From: Mucilaginibacter agri | GTDB lineage: Bacteria; Bacteroidota; Bacteroidia; Sphingobacteriales; Sphingobacteriaceae | Direction of reading: 5' to 3' | Length of the DNA stretch: 64,000 nucleotides | Assembly: GCF_009928685.1 (NCBI RefSeq) | Contig: NZ_WWEO01000045.1 | Span: 682,001 to 746,000 of the forward strand | Shown: positions 36,229-46,020 of the stretch, piece by piece | How positions within the stretch are numbered: position 1 is the first letter of the stretch | Layout: every line of letters begins with the position of its first letter | The notes under the pieces: generated by a model | Told to the model about the DNA's origin: nothing | Database searches by the model: none | The model's input: the letters and a program-made list of their open reading frames with translations, nothing else | Translations under genes and position numbers: made by a program

Positions 36229-37464
36229 GTGAATATTCTTGTACTAAACTGGACCTGGTATCCCAGCGGGGGCGACTGGACTTATGTGGAAAATATAACA
36301 AATGTATATCGCCAAAACGGGCATGCCATTGTTCCATTTTCAATGAAGGATGAAAGAAATTTCCCTTCCGAATATTCCGAATATTTTATTGAGAATATCA
36401 ACTACAAAACATTAGATAAAAGCAGTTTAAAAGCCGGTATAAAGGCCGTCAAAAAAAGCATCTATTCAACAGAAGCACAACAAAATCTCGAAAAGCTATT
36501 ATCGGTTGTAAAAATCGACTTTGCACATGTCAACGTAATTCATCATTACATAACACCAATAGTATTAAAAGTACTAAAAGATAAAGGAATACCCATAATA
36601 TGGACCCTTCATGAGTACACTCCTATTTGCCCTGAAAGTACTTTTATTAGCCACGGAGTAATATGCGAGCGATGTTTTGGCGGCAAATTCTATAACTGCG
36701 TTACGCACACCTGCAAAAAGGGATCTTATGCTGCAAGTACCGTTGCGGCGTTAGAAAACTATGTTCACAAATATCTTAATTACTATAAATACGTAGACTA
36801 TTATGTATGTCCATCCGTGTTTACTTACAAAAAGTTTAAGCAATTCAATTTCTTTGAAGAAAAGCTGGTACAACTTTATCATGGTTACGACTACAGCATT
36901 ATAGATAAACTGCCTAAAGTAATGCCATTAGGCGATAGCGAAAGATATATCGTTTTTGTAGGCCGTCTCGAAAAGATAAAAGGTATCCAAACGCTCATTA
37001 AAGCAATGGAAAAGCTTCCTGAAATACGACTTAAAATAATTGGAAGCGGCACCTTAGAAAAAGAGCTAAAAACATTAGTGAGTGAAAATGGTTTAAAGCA
37101 CGTTACGCTGCTCGGCAAAAAGTCTCAGCACGAAACCTTGGAAATCATCAGCAAGGCCGATTTTTTGGTTTGCCCATCTGAATGGTATGAAGTATTGGGC
37201 TTTACCGCCGTTGAAGCCATGGCCCTAAGCAAACCCGTAGTGGGATCTGCAATTGGCGCCTTACCAGAGATGGTGATTGATGAGCGTACTGGTTTTTTAT
37301 TTGAACCCGGTAATTTCGAAGAACTGGCAACTAAAATAGAACTGCTTTATAATAACAAACAATTAATTTTAGATATGGGCTTAAACGCACATACACATAT
37401 ACATACGCTTATTAACACAGAAAAACATTTTGAAGGCTTAAAAAAGCTTATACCTGCTTTGTAG
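36229..37464 (+). CDS. GT4-family glycosyltransferase with cysteine cluster
   Basis: A 411-residue GT-B glycosyltransferase. The frame starts with GTG at 36229, giving N-I-L-V-L-N-W directly at the first beta strand; no ATG lies closer. The N-domain contains a five-cysteine insertion between about 129 and 160 (C-P-E, C-E-R-C-F-G-G, C-V-T-H-T-C-K), seen in a subset of EPS GT4 enzymes and possibly metal-binding. The C-domain has V-F-V-G-R-L-E-K-I-K-G near 240, I-I-G-S-G near 268, V-T-L-L-G-K-K near 287 and S-E-W-Y-E-V-L-G-F-T-A-V-E-A near 318, a variant of the E-x7-E motif. A 285-base divergent promoter region precedes it. Confidence 0.9.
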   Translation: MNILVLNWTWYPSGGDWTYVENITNVYRQNGHAIVPFSMKDERNFPSEYSEYFIENINYKTLDKSSLKAGIKAVKKSIYSTEAQQNLEKLLSVVKIDFAHVNVIHHYITPIVLKVLKDKGIPIIWTLHEYTPICPESTFISHGVICERCFGGKFYNCVTHTCKKGSYAASTVAALENYVHKYLNYYKYVDYYVCPSVFTYKKFKQFNFFEEKLVQLYHGYDYSIIDKLPKVMPLGDSERYIVFVGRLEKIKGIQTLIKAMEKLPEIRLKIIGSGTLEKELKTLVSENGLKHVTLLGKKSQHETLEIISKADFLVCPSEWYEVLGFTAVEAMALSKPVVGSAIGALPEMVIDERTGFLFEPGNFEELATKIELLYNNKQLILDMGLNAHTHIHTLINTEKHFEGLKKLIPAL

Positions 37465-37507
37465 CTTATTTTTTATACTTGTCTTTTTATTTACATCATC
37501 ACCTATA

Positions 37508-39163
37508 ATGAACCGTATTTTTAAAAATACTTTACTTTCTATACTTCTGCTCGCTGCATGCACTTTAAAAACTAAGGCTCAGGCTGTATTTGAAAATCCA
37601 AACCATCCTATATATAAGTACCTGGCGCGTCAGGCTCAAAAAGGTAATATTAGTTACGACGATCTGATACAACCTGTTAGCCGGAAAGAAATATCAACGC
37701 TGTTGTATTTTTTACGAGATTCTGTAAATACATTGTCTGCCAAAGAAAAAAAGGAGCTCGATTTTTATCTTAATGAATACAGCGAATTTGATACCAATTA
37801 CAAGGACACCACACATTATATCTGGGGTAAAGATCAATACGATAACCGGAGGCTACTAAGTGTTAAAAAAGGCGACTTTATATTCAGAGCCGACCCAGCA
37901 CTAACCTATGAGTATACAGCAGGGAGAAATAAAGGTGTTTACAAGCAAGGTGTAGGTATGGCCTTCTGGGGACAAGCAGGTAAGCATTTTAGTTTCCAAG
38001 CCTATTTCCAGGATATTAACGAGAGCGGAAAAGGCGTAGATAGCCTGAAAAGATTTAGTCCGGAAACCGGTATCCAGAGAACCGCCAATCTCGATCCAAA
38101 ATCAACTTCGGTTAATTACAGTGATGTTCGCGCTAACGTAACATACAGTTGGGATAAAGGCTTAATTAGCATTGGGAAAGACCAGCTTTTATACGGATAC
38201 GGGCAAAACGGCAGACTTGTGTTATCTGACAAGGCGCCATCATACCCTTATATACGCTTTGATTATCAACCATTAAAGTGGCTTCATTTCAACTATAGCT
38301 TTGGATTTTTACAATCGGCTATTATTGATTCGGCCCGTACCTATAATAAAGGCAATTCGCTATATGGGAATTACCGCGAAATGTATGTGCCTAAATATAT
38401 GGCATCGCACAGTTTAAACTTTTTACCTGTAAAAGGCTTAGAGCTTAGCGTTGGCGAATCTATGATCAGCAGTGATAATTTCGATCCGGCATATTTGATC
38501 CCTATCCTATTCTTTAAAGCTTATGACCAATATTCGAGCCGCTATAAAATTACAACCGGCTCTAACGGACAGTTCTTTTTCCAGGTAAGCTCTCGCAATC
38601 ATATACCTAAAACACATTTATACGCGACACTATTTATCGACGAGATACGTTTAGAAACGGCATTCGATCCAGCTCGTAGCCGTAACCAGCTTGGCTTCAA
38701 CATTGGCGGATCGGTGACGGATGTATTTATACCTTATTTAACAGCAGGTTTGGAATATACACGCATCAACCCATTTGTATATCAAAATTTAATCCCGGCA
38801 CAAAGCTACACTAGTCAAACCTATTTATTGGGCGACTGGATTGGGCAAAATGCTGATAAGGTTATTGGATGGCTTTCATACAACCCTTTTCCACGTTTAA
38901 TCACCACCGCGCAGTTTATGTATATCAGAAAGGGAGCCGACGGTAGCTTACTAGATCAATATTTTGCAGAACCGCAGCCTAAGTTTTTAGATCAGGGCCC
39001 TGTACAATCACAACGCCAAATATCGTTAGATGTCCGTTACGAACTTTTACACCGTTTGTTTGTAAGAGCTGCGTATCAAAATCAGAAAGGTGTTGTCAGG
39101 CCAGAGGTGCAAACATCAGCGGTGCCAAATCAGGTTACTGTTGGTGTTAACTATGGCTTTTAG
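37508..39163 (+). CDS. Wzi-like outer-membrane beta-barrel protein
   Basis: A 551-residue secreted protein (signal ending K-A-Q-A) with the pattern of a capsule-assembly Wzi-type barrel: a short helical N-terminal region (about 25-95, Y-K-Y-L-A-R-Q-A-Q-K-G and S-R-K-E-I), then many alternating aromatic strands, a W-D-K-G-L-I-S-I-G-K-D-Q segment with G-Y-G-Q-N-G near 215-232, and a terminal aromatic residue in N-Y-G-F. Wzi proteins sit in the outer membrane and anchor or organise surface polysaccharide. It differs clearly from the tandem pair at 42623 and 44335. It lies 43 bases after the GT4 gene and 51 bases before the first Wza-like gene. Confidence 0.82.
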   Translation: MNRIFKNTLLSILLLAACTLKTKAQAVFENPNHPIYKYLARQAQKGNISYDDLIQPVSRKEISTLLYFLRDSVNTLSAKEKKELDFYLNEYSEFDTNYKDTTHYIWGKDQYDNRRLLSVKKGDFIFRADPALTYEYTAGRNKGVYKQGVGMAFWGQAGKHFSFQAYFQDINESGKGVDSLKRFSPETGIQRTANLDPKSTSVNYSDVRANVTYSWDKGLISIGKDQLLYGYGQNGRLVLSDKAPSYPYIRFDYQPLKWLHFNYSFGFLQSAIIDSARTYNKGNSLYGNYREMYVPKYMASHSLNFLPVKGLELSVGESMISSDNFDPAYLIPILFFKAYDQYSSRYKITTGSNGQFFFQVSSRNHIPKTHLYATLFIDEIRLETAFDPARSRNQLGFNIGGSVTDVFIPYLTAGLEYTRINPFVYQNLIPAQSYTSQTYLLGDWIGQNADKVIGWLSYNPFPRLITTAQFMYIRKGADGSLLDQYFAEPQPKFLDQGPVQSQRQISLDVRYELLHRLFVRAAYQNQKGVVRPEVQTSAVPNQVTVGVNYGF

Positions 39164-39177
39164 ACCAATTTATAATT

Positions 39178-39185
39178 TATATTTG
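39178..39185 (+). promoter_or_regulatory. Candidate -7 box before Wza-like gene
   Basis: TATATTTG matches the TAnnTTTG consensus and ends 29 bases before the ATG at 39215. No TTG lies at the expected distance upstream, so this may be a weak internal promoter or chance in AT-rich sequence. Confidence 0.4.
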
Positions 39186-39214
39186 CATAATCGGTTTTAC
39201 CATTATAATCTTCA

Positions 39215-41557
39215 ATGCGCATTAAATACGTACTCCTTATACTGTTTATCTTTTTAACAGCAACCTATCAGCGGAGTGATGCTCAGGCTGTTTCCCTTAG
39301 TAATATTCAGAATATTAAAGTCAATCAACTTACAGACGATCAGATAACTGCCGTTTGGAAAAAAATGCAGGACTCTGGTGTTTCCGAAGCCGAAGCTTAT
39401 AAGTTAATGGCACAAAAAGGATTGCCAGACGACCAAATTCAGGCATTTAAAGACAGGGTTACTTTGTTAGGCTTAAATTCTAAAACCAGCGCAAAAAAAG
39501 TTATTAGCAGAACAGAGAAAGAAAAAATAGATTATTCAAGAGATATCAACGATACTGTTCTTAAGCCAATAACAGTACCCGAAAAAATGCCAGCTGTTGC
39601 AGGTAATCAGCCACTACCTATCTACGGATTAGACTTTTTTAATCAGAGCACAATTAAATTTGAACCAAATTTTAATGTTGCAACCCCAAAAGGATACGTG
39701 ATAGGTCCCGGTGATGAACTTATTGTATTGATAACGGGACTGAATGAAAGTAGCGTACGTTCGAAAGTTACGCCAGAGGGTAATTTACAAATACCTTATG
39801 CCGGCATAGTGCATGTCAGTGGCCTAACTATAGATCAGGCTACTACAACTATCCGCGGTAAAATGGGCAAAATATATCCTGGTTTACGTAGCGGCCAAAC
39901 CCAGCTCAATGTTACTTTGGGCAACGTTCGCAGCATTAAGATCACCATTGTAGGCGAGGTTAAAACCCCGGGCTCATATACCATATCTTCTTTATCAACC
40001 CTTTACAATGCCTTATATAATTCGGGAGGACCAAGCGCCAATGGTTCATTAAGAAATATAGAGTTGATTCGTAATAACAAGGTTTACAAAACAATAGACT
40101 TTTATACGTTTTTGCAAAATGCGTTAATGGACGGTAACATTCGCCTTGAAGACCAGGATGTTATAAGAATACCTGTTTACAAAAAACGGGTTGGCATACA
40201 GGGTGAAGTTAAAAGACCTGCTATTTACGAACTTAAAGAGGGTGAACAACTGGACGATCTGGTTAGATACGCAGGTGGTTATACAGACATAGCTTATAAA
40301 GGAATAGCAAAAGTAGAACAAATTAGTGATTTAGAGCGTGATGTAAAGGATGTACCATCGAACCTGTTCAGCAACTTCACTCCGCGCAATGGCGATCTTG
40401 TAACGGTGGGTGCTATTACTAATCGCTACAGCAACCGTGTAGTATTGGAAGGCGCCGTATATCGCCCTGGCCCTTATGAACTTACCGCAGGTTTAACACT
40501 ATCATCATTATTAAAGCTTGCACAGGGATTAAAGCCCGAAGCATATATGGAACGCGGTTATATTAAAAGAACCCTCCCTAATCTCGAGCGGCAGTTTATT
40601 TCATTTAATCCGATGGATATTTTAGCGGGCAAAAATGATGTTCCGTTGTTACGTGAAGATACAGTAACCATACAGGAAGAAAGTTCATTCATTTCACAAC
40701 AAGTTGTGACTATAAATGGGCATGTTAGAAACCCTGCAAAATTTCTATACCGTAAGGGTATGAAACTGGCCGATGTAATTGCCATGGCCGGTGGATTTGA
40801 TGACCAGGCAGCCGAGCATCACGTAGAAGTTTCGCGCATTATTAAAAACAAAGAGGATAATGTAGCTAATCAACTTGTTAAGACCTTCGATATCAATATG
40901 ACCGGCGGCTCGAATAACGATATGGAGTTAGAACCAATGGACTACGTCTTTGTACAACGATTGGTAAACTACAGATCCTTAGGCAATGTAAGCGTGCAGG
41001 GTGAAGTATTATTCCCGGGAGATTATGCTGTACAACGCAGGGACGAAACAGCCCAGGACTTTTTACAACGTGCCGGTGGATTAACCCCTTACGGATCTAT
41101 ACAAAACGCTCAGGTATATAGAAAAGGTGTACGTGTAAATCTCGATCTAATGAATACAAGTCAGGATTCCCTGACTAAGGCCAGCATGATGCTTTTAGCA
41201 GGCGACAGTATATACATCCCCCGCGTTATCGCATTTGTTGAAGTTGCAGGCGCTGTGAATAATCCGCAGTTGATAAACTATAACGGACATAGCTTTATGT
41301 ATTATGTTAACGCGGCCGGCGGTAAAACTTCACACGCGCGTCTTAAAGGATCGTACATTAAATATCCCAATGGTTTAAATCAACCAATCCGTCATTTCTT
41401 GTTTTTCCGCAACTATCCTACTGTTAAACCTGGAAGCAAAATTATAGTACCCGAAAAAGATCCAGAATCAAGATTTAAACTTGGCGTAGGTGACATCACC
41501 GGCATTGCAACTGCTTTAACAGCGTTGATAAGTTTAATTGCCATACTGAAAAAGTAA
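39215..41557 (+). CDS. Wza-like polysaccharide export protein (SLBB domains)
   Basis: A 780-residue outer-membrane polysaccharide export protein. A signal peptide (ending S-D-A-Q-A) is followed by a short helical domain (about 30-85, with L-T-D-D-Q-I-T-A-V and G-L-P-D-D-Q). The export motif F-E-P-N-F-N-V-A-T-P-K-G-Y-V-I-G-P-G-D-E-L leads into the Poly_export domain (about 145-245). Several SLBB repeats follow (V-K-T-P-G-S-Y-T-I, V-K-R-P-A-I-Y-E-L, V-Y-R-P-G-P-Y-E-L, V-R-N-P-A-K-F, V-L-F-P-G-D-Y), and the C-terminus has a hydrophobic helix (about 755-778). It should form the channel that exports the polymer. There is no lipobox, unlike E. coli Wza. It is coupled to the Wzz-like gene one base downstream. 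Confidence 0.93.
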   Translation: MRIKYVLLILFIFLTATYQRSDAQAVSLSNIQNIKVNQLTDDQITAVWKKMQDSGVSEAEAYKLMAQKGLPDDQIQAFKDRVTLLGLNSKTSAKKVISRTEKEKIDYSRDINDTVLKPITVPEKMPAVAGNQPLPIYGLDFFNQSTIKFEPNFNVATPKGYVIGPGDELIVLITGLNESSVRSKVTPEGNLQIPYAGIVHVSGLTIDQATTTIRGKMGKIYPGLRSGQTQLNVTLGNVRSIKITIVGEVKTPGSYTISSLSTLYNALYNSGGPSANGSLRNIELIRNNKVYKTIDFYTFLQNALMDGNIRLEDQDVIRIPVYKKRVGIQGEVKRPAIYELKEGEQLDDLVRYAGGYTDIAYKGIAKVEQISDLERDVKDVPSNLFSNFTPRNGDLVTVGAITNRYSNRVVLEGAVYRPGPYELTAGLTLSSLLKLAQGLKPEAYMERGYIKRTLPNLERQFISFNPMDILAGKNDVPLLREDTVTIQEESSFISQQVVTINGHVRNPAKFLYRKGMKLADVIAMAGGFDDQAAEHHVEVSRIIKNKEDNVANQLVKTFDINMTGGSNNDMELEPMDYVFVQRLVNYRSLGNVSVQGEVLFPGDYAVQRRDETAQDFLQRAGGLTPYGSIQNAQVYRKGVRVNLDLMNTSQDSLTKASMMLLAGDSIYIPRVIAFVEVAGAVNNPQLINYNGHSFMYYVNAAGGKTSHARLKGSYIKYPNGLNQPIRHFLFFRNYPTVKPGSKIIVPEKDPESRFKLGVGDITGIATALTALISLIAILKK

Positions 41558-41558
41558 T

Positions 41559-42626
41559 ATGACCCCGCAACAGCAGCCACCCTATCCATATGAACCTGAG
41601 TTTTCTGTAAAGAAGCTAATTGGTGATCGTTTCAATGATTTTAAATATGTTTTTAATTTTAAAAAAGGCCTGGCACTAGTATTTATTGGCGGAAGCCTCT
41701 TAGGTGCCTTGGCAGCATGGGTGTCTAAACCAACATATACCGCCAAACTGACTTTTGTAATCGACGATTCTAAATCGACAGGTGGCGGCGGACTTAGTGC
41801 TTTGGCTGGACAATTTGGTTTTAACCTGGATGGCATAGGAGGCAGCAGTGGGGTATTAGCTGGTGATAACGTACAGGAACTATTAAAGAGTTATACGCTT
41901 ATTAAAGGCACCTTGTTAACTCCATATGACTTTAAGGGTACACAGTCCCTTGCAGATCGTTATGCAGCAGTATACAAGCTCGACAAAAAGTGGCTGAAAC
42001 ATAGTCTTGATGGGAAAATTACCCGCTTCCCATTAGATACTGCTCATTATAGCCGCTTACAGGATAGCTTGCTACATGAAATGACTATCCTGATATTGAA
42101 TGGGGAATTTGGTATAGCTAAAACTGACAAGAAACTGGGTTTTTTTGAAGTAAACGCAACCATGAAAGACGAGCGCCTTGCGCAGCTTTTTTGCACAAGG
42201 ATGATCAAACAGGCGACGGACTTTTACATTCGTACTAAGACAAGCAGGCTACGTAATAACGTTAATCGCCTGCAGCATCGGGCGGATAGTATAGGTTCTA
42301 TTTTAACCCGCAAAACCTATGCCTTATCGTCGGCAAATGAGGTATTGCTAGATCTTAACCCCGCATATACATCAGCCAATGCGAATGTGGAGGTAAAAGA
42401 ACGCGACAAGATTGTTTTAAATACCGTATTTTCTGAGACTGTGAAAAATCTTGAAGCAAGTAAAACGATGCTTGCACAAGAAACACCTACAGTGCAAATA
42501 GTAGATGCGCCAGAACTTCCGTTAAAGAAAAACCGGTTAAAATATTCTGTTGCTATTTTAACCGGTATCATCATTTCAGAAATTATATTCTGTTTTTATA
42601 TTCTTATTTTCAGGAAGAGAACTTAA
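41559..42626 (+). CDS. Wzz-like chain-length determinant protein
   Basis: A 355-residue polysaccharide co-polymerase without a kinase domain. A Pro-rich N-terminus is followed by a membrane helix at about 37-55, a periplasmic Wzz domain (S-K-P-T-Y-T-A-K-L-T-F-V-I-D-D, then a Gly/Ser-rich stretch near 75-100 and coiled coil near 215-310) and a second helix at about 329-350 with a basic end (F-R-K-R). It should set chain length and couple polymerisation to the Wza-like channel encoded just upstream. Its TAA overlaps the stop codon of the convergent Wzi gene by three bases. Confidence 0.9.
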   Translation: MTPQQQPPYPYEPEFSVKKLIGDRFNDFKYVFNFKKGLALVFIGGSLLGALAAWVSKPTYTAKLTFVIDDSKSTGGGGLSALAGQFGFNLDGIGGSSGVLAGDNVQELLKSYTLIKGTLLTPYDFKGTQSLADRYAAVYKLDKKWLKHSLDGKITRFPLDTAHYSRLQDSLLHEMTILILNGEFGIAKTDKKLGFFEVNATMKDERLAQLFCTRMIKQATDFYIRTKTSRLRNNVNRLQHRADSIGSILTRKTYALSSANEVLLDLNPAYTSANANVEVKERDKIVLNTVFSETVKNLEASKTMLAQETPTVQIVDAPELPLKKNRLKYSVAILTGIIISEIIFCFYILIFRKRT

Positions 42627-44326
42627 AATCTAAAAGTTACCCCTAGTTCTGCATGAAGATTAAAAGCATCATTGTGTGGAATGTAGTAAGTATTGCTTGG
42701 GTCATAACCTTTTAAGATCCATTCGTAGTTCAAAGACCTTACCCCCTGTAATTTGGCGTTGAAAAGAAGGTTTTTATAAGCCCAATCACCTTGAAGGCCA
42801 AAGGCAAAATCAACCCATCTCCTACTATTGCCATTAATTGGGGGAAAAGCAACTAAAGCATAGTCAACATCATGTTCATATCTTTCAAAGCTAATGCCCA
42901 GCTTCTTAAGCCCCATAACCCAGCTTACGTCAAAAGATTGCAAGTTGCCTCCAGAACCAGTACCAGCACCGAGTATTTGTCCTTCATTGGTTTGTCCCTG
43001 CCTAACTCCTGAGTGAATATACCAGCCGCTAGCCCCTCTAACCAAACGGTCAGCGGATTGGGATAATTGCGTGACCTCAGCACTAAAGAGTATGCTTTGA
43101 TCTTTATCTGTCAATGGGATTAGTTTTCTGATCCCCCATATATAGGCTCTTGAATGCTCTGGCGAACCAATGAAATCACTATAATTATAAGAATTATCAT
43201 TAATTCCATATTCGAAATAAACTTCAGCTTTCGCTTTGGCAAAAAGCCACCTGGCATAGAAGGAAGTTTGCTGGTCGCGGTCAAATTTATCGACCTCACC
43301 AGTACTGGAAGTCGAACTTGATTTTTGAAAGGGGGTAAGAAAAGGGAAATAATCTTGAAACGAATGCAAATCAGAATGATAAGAATTAAATGTTCTTATC
43401 CATCCCAAAAATAATCCAGGAATCCAACGAGGTTGGTACACTACATTGTATCCGGTATAATAACGCCAATCGTCTCTTTTAGATCTATAAAGATTTGCTC
43501 CCGTAGAAGTTGCTGTAACGCTAAATGGCGGCAGCCCGGTGGCATCCAAATGCGCTCCAATAATCTGCCCTTCAAATGAACCGATAATAGTATGTATAGG
43601 GCGTACCGTATTTAGCACAAGATGCTCAAAACCTGGTGCGGTATTACTTATTATCAGGGCATTTTTTATACCAGGCCCCCACCACAAGTTTTCATTAGAA
43701 ATACCAATTGATGCCGGTCCAAAAGTTAAACGAATACTGCTTTGTCCGAGTGAGGCTTTAGTGTAATTACTGTTGCCCAACCTCTCCGGCTGGTCGATAA
43801 GATTATGATAGGCGTAATAGTTGGTAAGGTCATTATCTCCGTGCCCGGAGCTAAATCCTACAAAATTGGGGTTTACTGCATAAACGAATTCTGGCCTAAA
43901 TTGAATACTGAGCGGACCGATTTTAAAGAAGAAACCGCCACTAACCATACTCTGGTAGCCTTTAGCAGGTATCATTAGCCCATCATTCCATCCATATGGA
44001 TGATCTGAATTAAATTGCTGTTGTATTGTAATCGGTAGTATTTGAAACAATCCATTACTTTTAAGAAAAGAAAACCGGCCATTAAATTTAGTTAACTTAT
44101 CATTCCGTAAGGTACTGTCTGGATCGAATACATCTTTGATTTCATGAGAAGCCGATGGAAAAATTGGACGGACGGTAAAAGATTCTGTAGAATCAAACTT
44201 ACCTAATAGCTGCGCCCTTCGATAATAATCTTCGAGTACGGGAGTCCCAACCGGTAATGACTGAGCGATTGTTAAACTTGTTGATAAGCAAGTAATTATG
44301 TTTAACGTTAAAAATATCTTCTTCAT
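42623..44326 (-). CDS. Capsule-assembly Wzi-family outer-membrane protein (copy 2)
   Basis: A 567-residue secreted beta-barrel protein (signal ending T-I-A-Q). Diagnostic segments are V-L-E-D-Y-Y-R-R-A-Q near 30-40, N-D-G-L-M-I-P-A-K-G-Y-Q near 115, L-N-L-R-P-E-F-type strands (I-Q-F-R-P-E-F-V near 140), N-E-N-L-W-W-G-P-G-I near 212, and a terminal strand ending F-R-F. It is clearly homologous to its upstream neighbour at 44335, with the same block order and W-W-G-P-G-I-x-N-x-L motif, so the two are a tandem duplication that has diverged. Wzi proteins bind and organise surface polysaccharide at the outer membrane. It lies 8 bases after the other copy. Confidence 0.9.
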   Translation of the reverse strand: MKKIFLTLNIITCLSTSLTIAQSLPVGTPVLEDYYRRAQLLGKFDSTESFTVRPIFPSASHEIKDVFDPDSTLRNDKLTKFNGRFSFLKSNGLFQILPITIQQQFNSDHPYGWNDGLMIPAKGYQSMVSGGFFFKIGPLSIQFRPEFVYAVNPNFVGFSSGHGDNDLTNYYAYHNLIDQPERLGNSNYTKASLGQSSIRLTFGPASIGISNENLWWGPGIKNALIISNTAPGFEHLVLNTVRPIHTIIGSFEGQIIGAHLDATGLPPFSVTATSTGANLYRSKRDDWRYYTGYNVVYQPRWIPGLFLGWIRTFNSYHSDLHSFQDYFPFLTPFQKSSSTSSTGEVDKFDRDQQTSFYARWLFAKAKAEVYFEYGINDNSYNYSDFIGSPEHSRAYIWGIRKLIPLTDKDQSILFSAEVTQLSQSADRLVRGASGWYIHSGVRQGQTNEGQILGAGTGSGGNLQSFDVSWVMGLKKLGISFERYEHDVDYALVAFPPINGNSRRWVDFAFGLQGDWAYKNLLFNAKLQGVRSLNYEWILKGYDPSNTYYIPHNDAFNLHAELGVTFRF

Positions 44327-44334
44327 GCGGTTTA

Positions 44335-46020
44335 TTAAAATCTGTAAGTTACTCCGGCCTGCAACTGTAAATTAAAAGCATTTTGCCCTCCGACATAATA
44401 CGGGCCTCCAGCTACCTCCTTCGAACGGTCAAGATACCACTGATAGTTTAACGAATGTATTGCCAGAAATTTAGCATTGAATATAAAATTTCTCACATTC
44501 CATTCGCCAGTGAGTCCACCGCTCATATCCACCCAATGTCTTCTCCAATCTTGCGTATCCACAAAGGCATAATAATAGAAATCGTCATTGTGCAAGTACC
44601 TTTCCAATTGTATACCAATATGCTTTAAGCCTTTTACCCAACTAATGTCCAAGGTTTGCGAATTCGCACCGGGTCCAATTCCTGCGCCTAACAATTGCCC
44701 GTCATTGGTATACCCCTGCCTGATATATTGATTTGTATACCATTCTGAAAGACCCAATATTTTATTGTTTGTGGTACCCCCGAGTTGTGTGGCTTCAATG
44801 CTTATCATTATATTCTCATGCCTGCTGGCATTAAACGGCAATAGCTTTCTTAAGCCGAATACGTATGCTCTTCCATCCTGTGGTTCCAATAAGCTATTCC
44901 TAAAAGTATTAGTGTTATTGTTAATACCGTATTCAAAATATACTTCTGCGTGTTCTTCTGGCCACACCCAGCGGGCAAACATCGAGCCTCTCGTGTCTCG
45001 CTTGTTTATAGGTTCGTCGGCAGTTACCTTCTTAAAAGGGGAAAAGAAAGGTAAATAACTACCCAAACTATGTAAGTCATTACTATAAGATTGCGCACTG
45101 CGGGTCATACCCAAAAATAAACCTCGAACCCATTTAGGCTGCCAGGTTACAACAAACCCGGATAGGTAACGCCAATCACTAGGTTTTGGCAAGTAAAGTG
45201 GGTTACTAAAATAGTCCCATCCTGGTGTTAAAGGGTTGATATTTGCATTATTTAAGCGCCCGGCAATAAACTGTCCCTCAAAAGAGCCAATTGATGTCTC
45301 TATAGGTTTTGTAGTATTTAATGTAAAATGCGCAAAACCAGGGGCGCTATTACTCATCAACAGCGAATTTCGAATGCCTGGCCCCCACCACAGATTCTCT
45401 GTTGAAAGCCCGAATGAAAGAGATTTATAGTTTAATCTTATGCTACTTTGGCCAGCATAAACTTTGCTGTAAGCGCCCGTGCCAAATCTAGTAGGAAGAT
45501 CTATATTGTTATAAACGTCATAATACCTCGCGACAAAGGTTGAATAACTATTCTTATTCATGTCCGTAAAGTCTTGATTGGCCGCACTTACAAATTCAGG
45601 TCTGATCTGAATTGATAAAATACTGTACTTCGCGTAAAAACCTGCGCTCAGCAATGTTTGCAATCCTTTTGCGGGCACCATAGCACCATCGTTCCAACCA
45701 TAGGGCGAATTGCGATTAAATTGCGTTTGCACACTAACCGGCAATAGCATGAAACTAAAACCGTCTTCTTTCCACACATTACCCGGAGAAAATTTATTAT
45801 ACCCTTTCTCAGTCGAATCGGGATAAAAAACATTTTTACTGCTTGCCACTGGAAAAAAAGGGCGAGCTGTAAATGAAGTTAATGAATCTTTATTATCAAT
45901 TAATTGCTGTCTCCGATAATAGTCTTCCATAGTAGAGCCTACCGGTATTGTTTGTGCTTGTGTGCTCAATTTTATTATGGCGAGTAGGACGCATACAAAT
46001 GCACTCTTTATTAACCTCAT
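44335..46020 (-). CDS. Capsule-assembly Wzi-family outer-membrane protein (copy 1)
   Basis: A 561-residue secreted beta barrel (signal ending T-Q-A-Q). It has M-E-D-Y-Y-R-R-Q-Q near 31-39, N-D-G-A-M-V-P-A-K-G-L-Q near 105-117, I-Q-I-R-P-E-F-V near 140, N-L-W-W-G-P-G-I-R-N-S near 210 and the C-terminal strand ending T-Y-R-F. Its start overlaps the end of the lipoprotein gene upstream by 4 bases, so lipoprotein, copy 1 and copy 2 form one translationally coupled unit. Having two related barrels back to back suggests either two polymers or a hetero-oligomeric surface platform. Confidence 0.9.
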   Translation of the reverse strand: MRLIKSAFVCVLLAIIKLSTQAQTIPVGSTMEDYYRRQQLIDNKDSLTSFTARPFFPVASSKNVFYPDSTEKGYNKFSPGNVWKEDGFSFMLLPVSVQTQFNRNSPYGWNDGAMVPAKGLQTLLSAGFYAKYSILSIQIRPEFVSAANQDFTDMNKNSYSTFVARYYDVYNNIDLPTRFGTGAYSKVYAGQSSIRLNYKSLSFGLSTENLWWGPGIRNSLLMSNSAPGFAHFTLNTTKPIETSIGSFEGQFIAGRLNNANINPLTPGWDYFSNPLYLPKPSDWRYLSGFVVTWQPKWVRGLFLGMTRSAQSYSNDLHSLGSYLPFFSPFKKVTADEPINKRDTRGSMFARWVWPEEHAEVYFEYGINNNTNTFRNSLLEPQDGRAYVFGLRKLLPFNASRHENIMISIEATQLGGTTNNKILGLSEWYTNQYIRQGYTNDGQLLGAGIGPGANSQTLDISWVKGLKHIGIQLERYLHNDDFYYYAFVDTQDWRRHWVDMSGGLTGEWNVRNFIFNAKFLAIHSLNYQWYLDRSKEVAGGPYYVGGQNAFNLQLQAGVTYRF

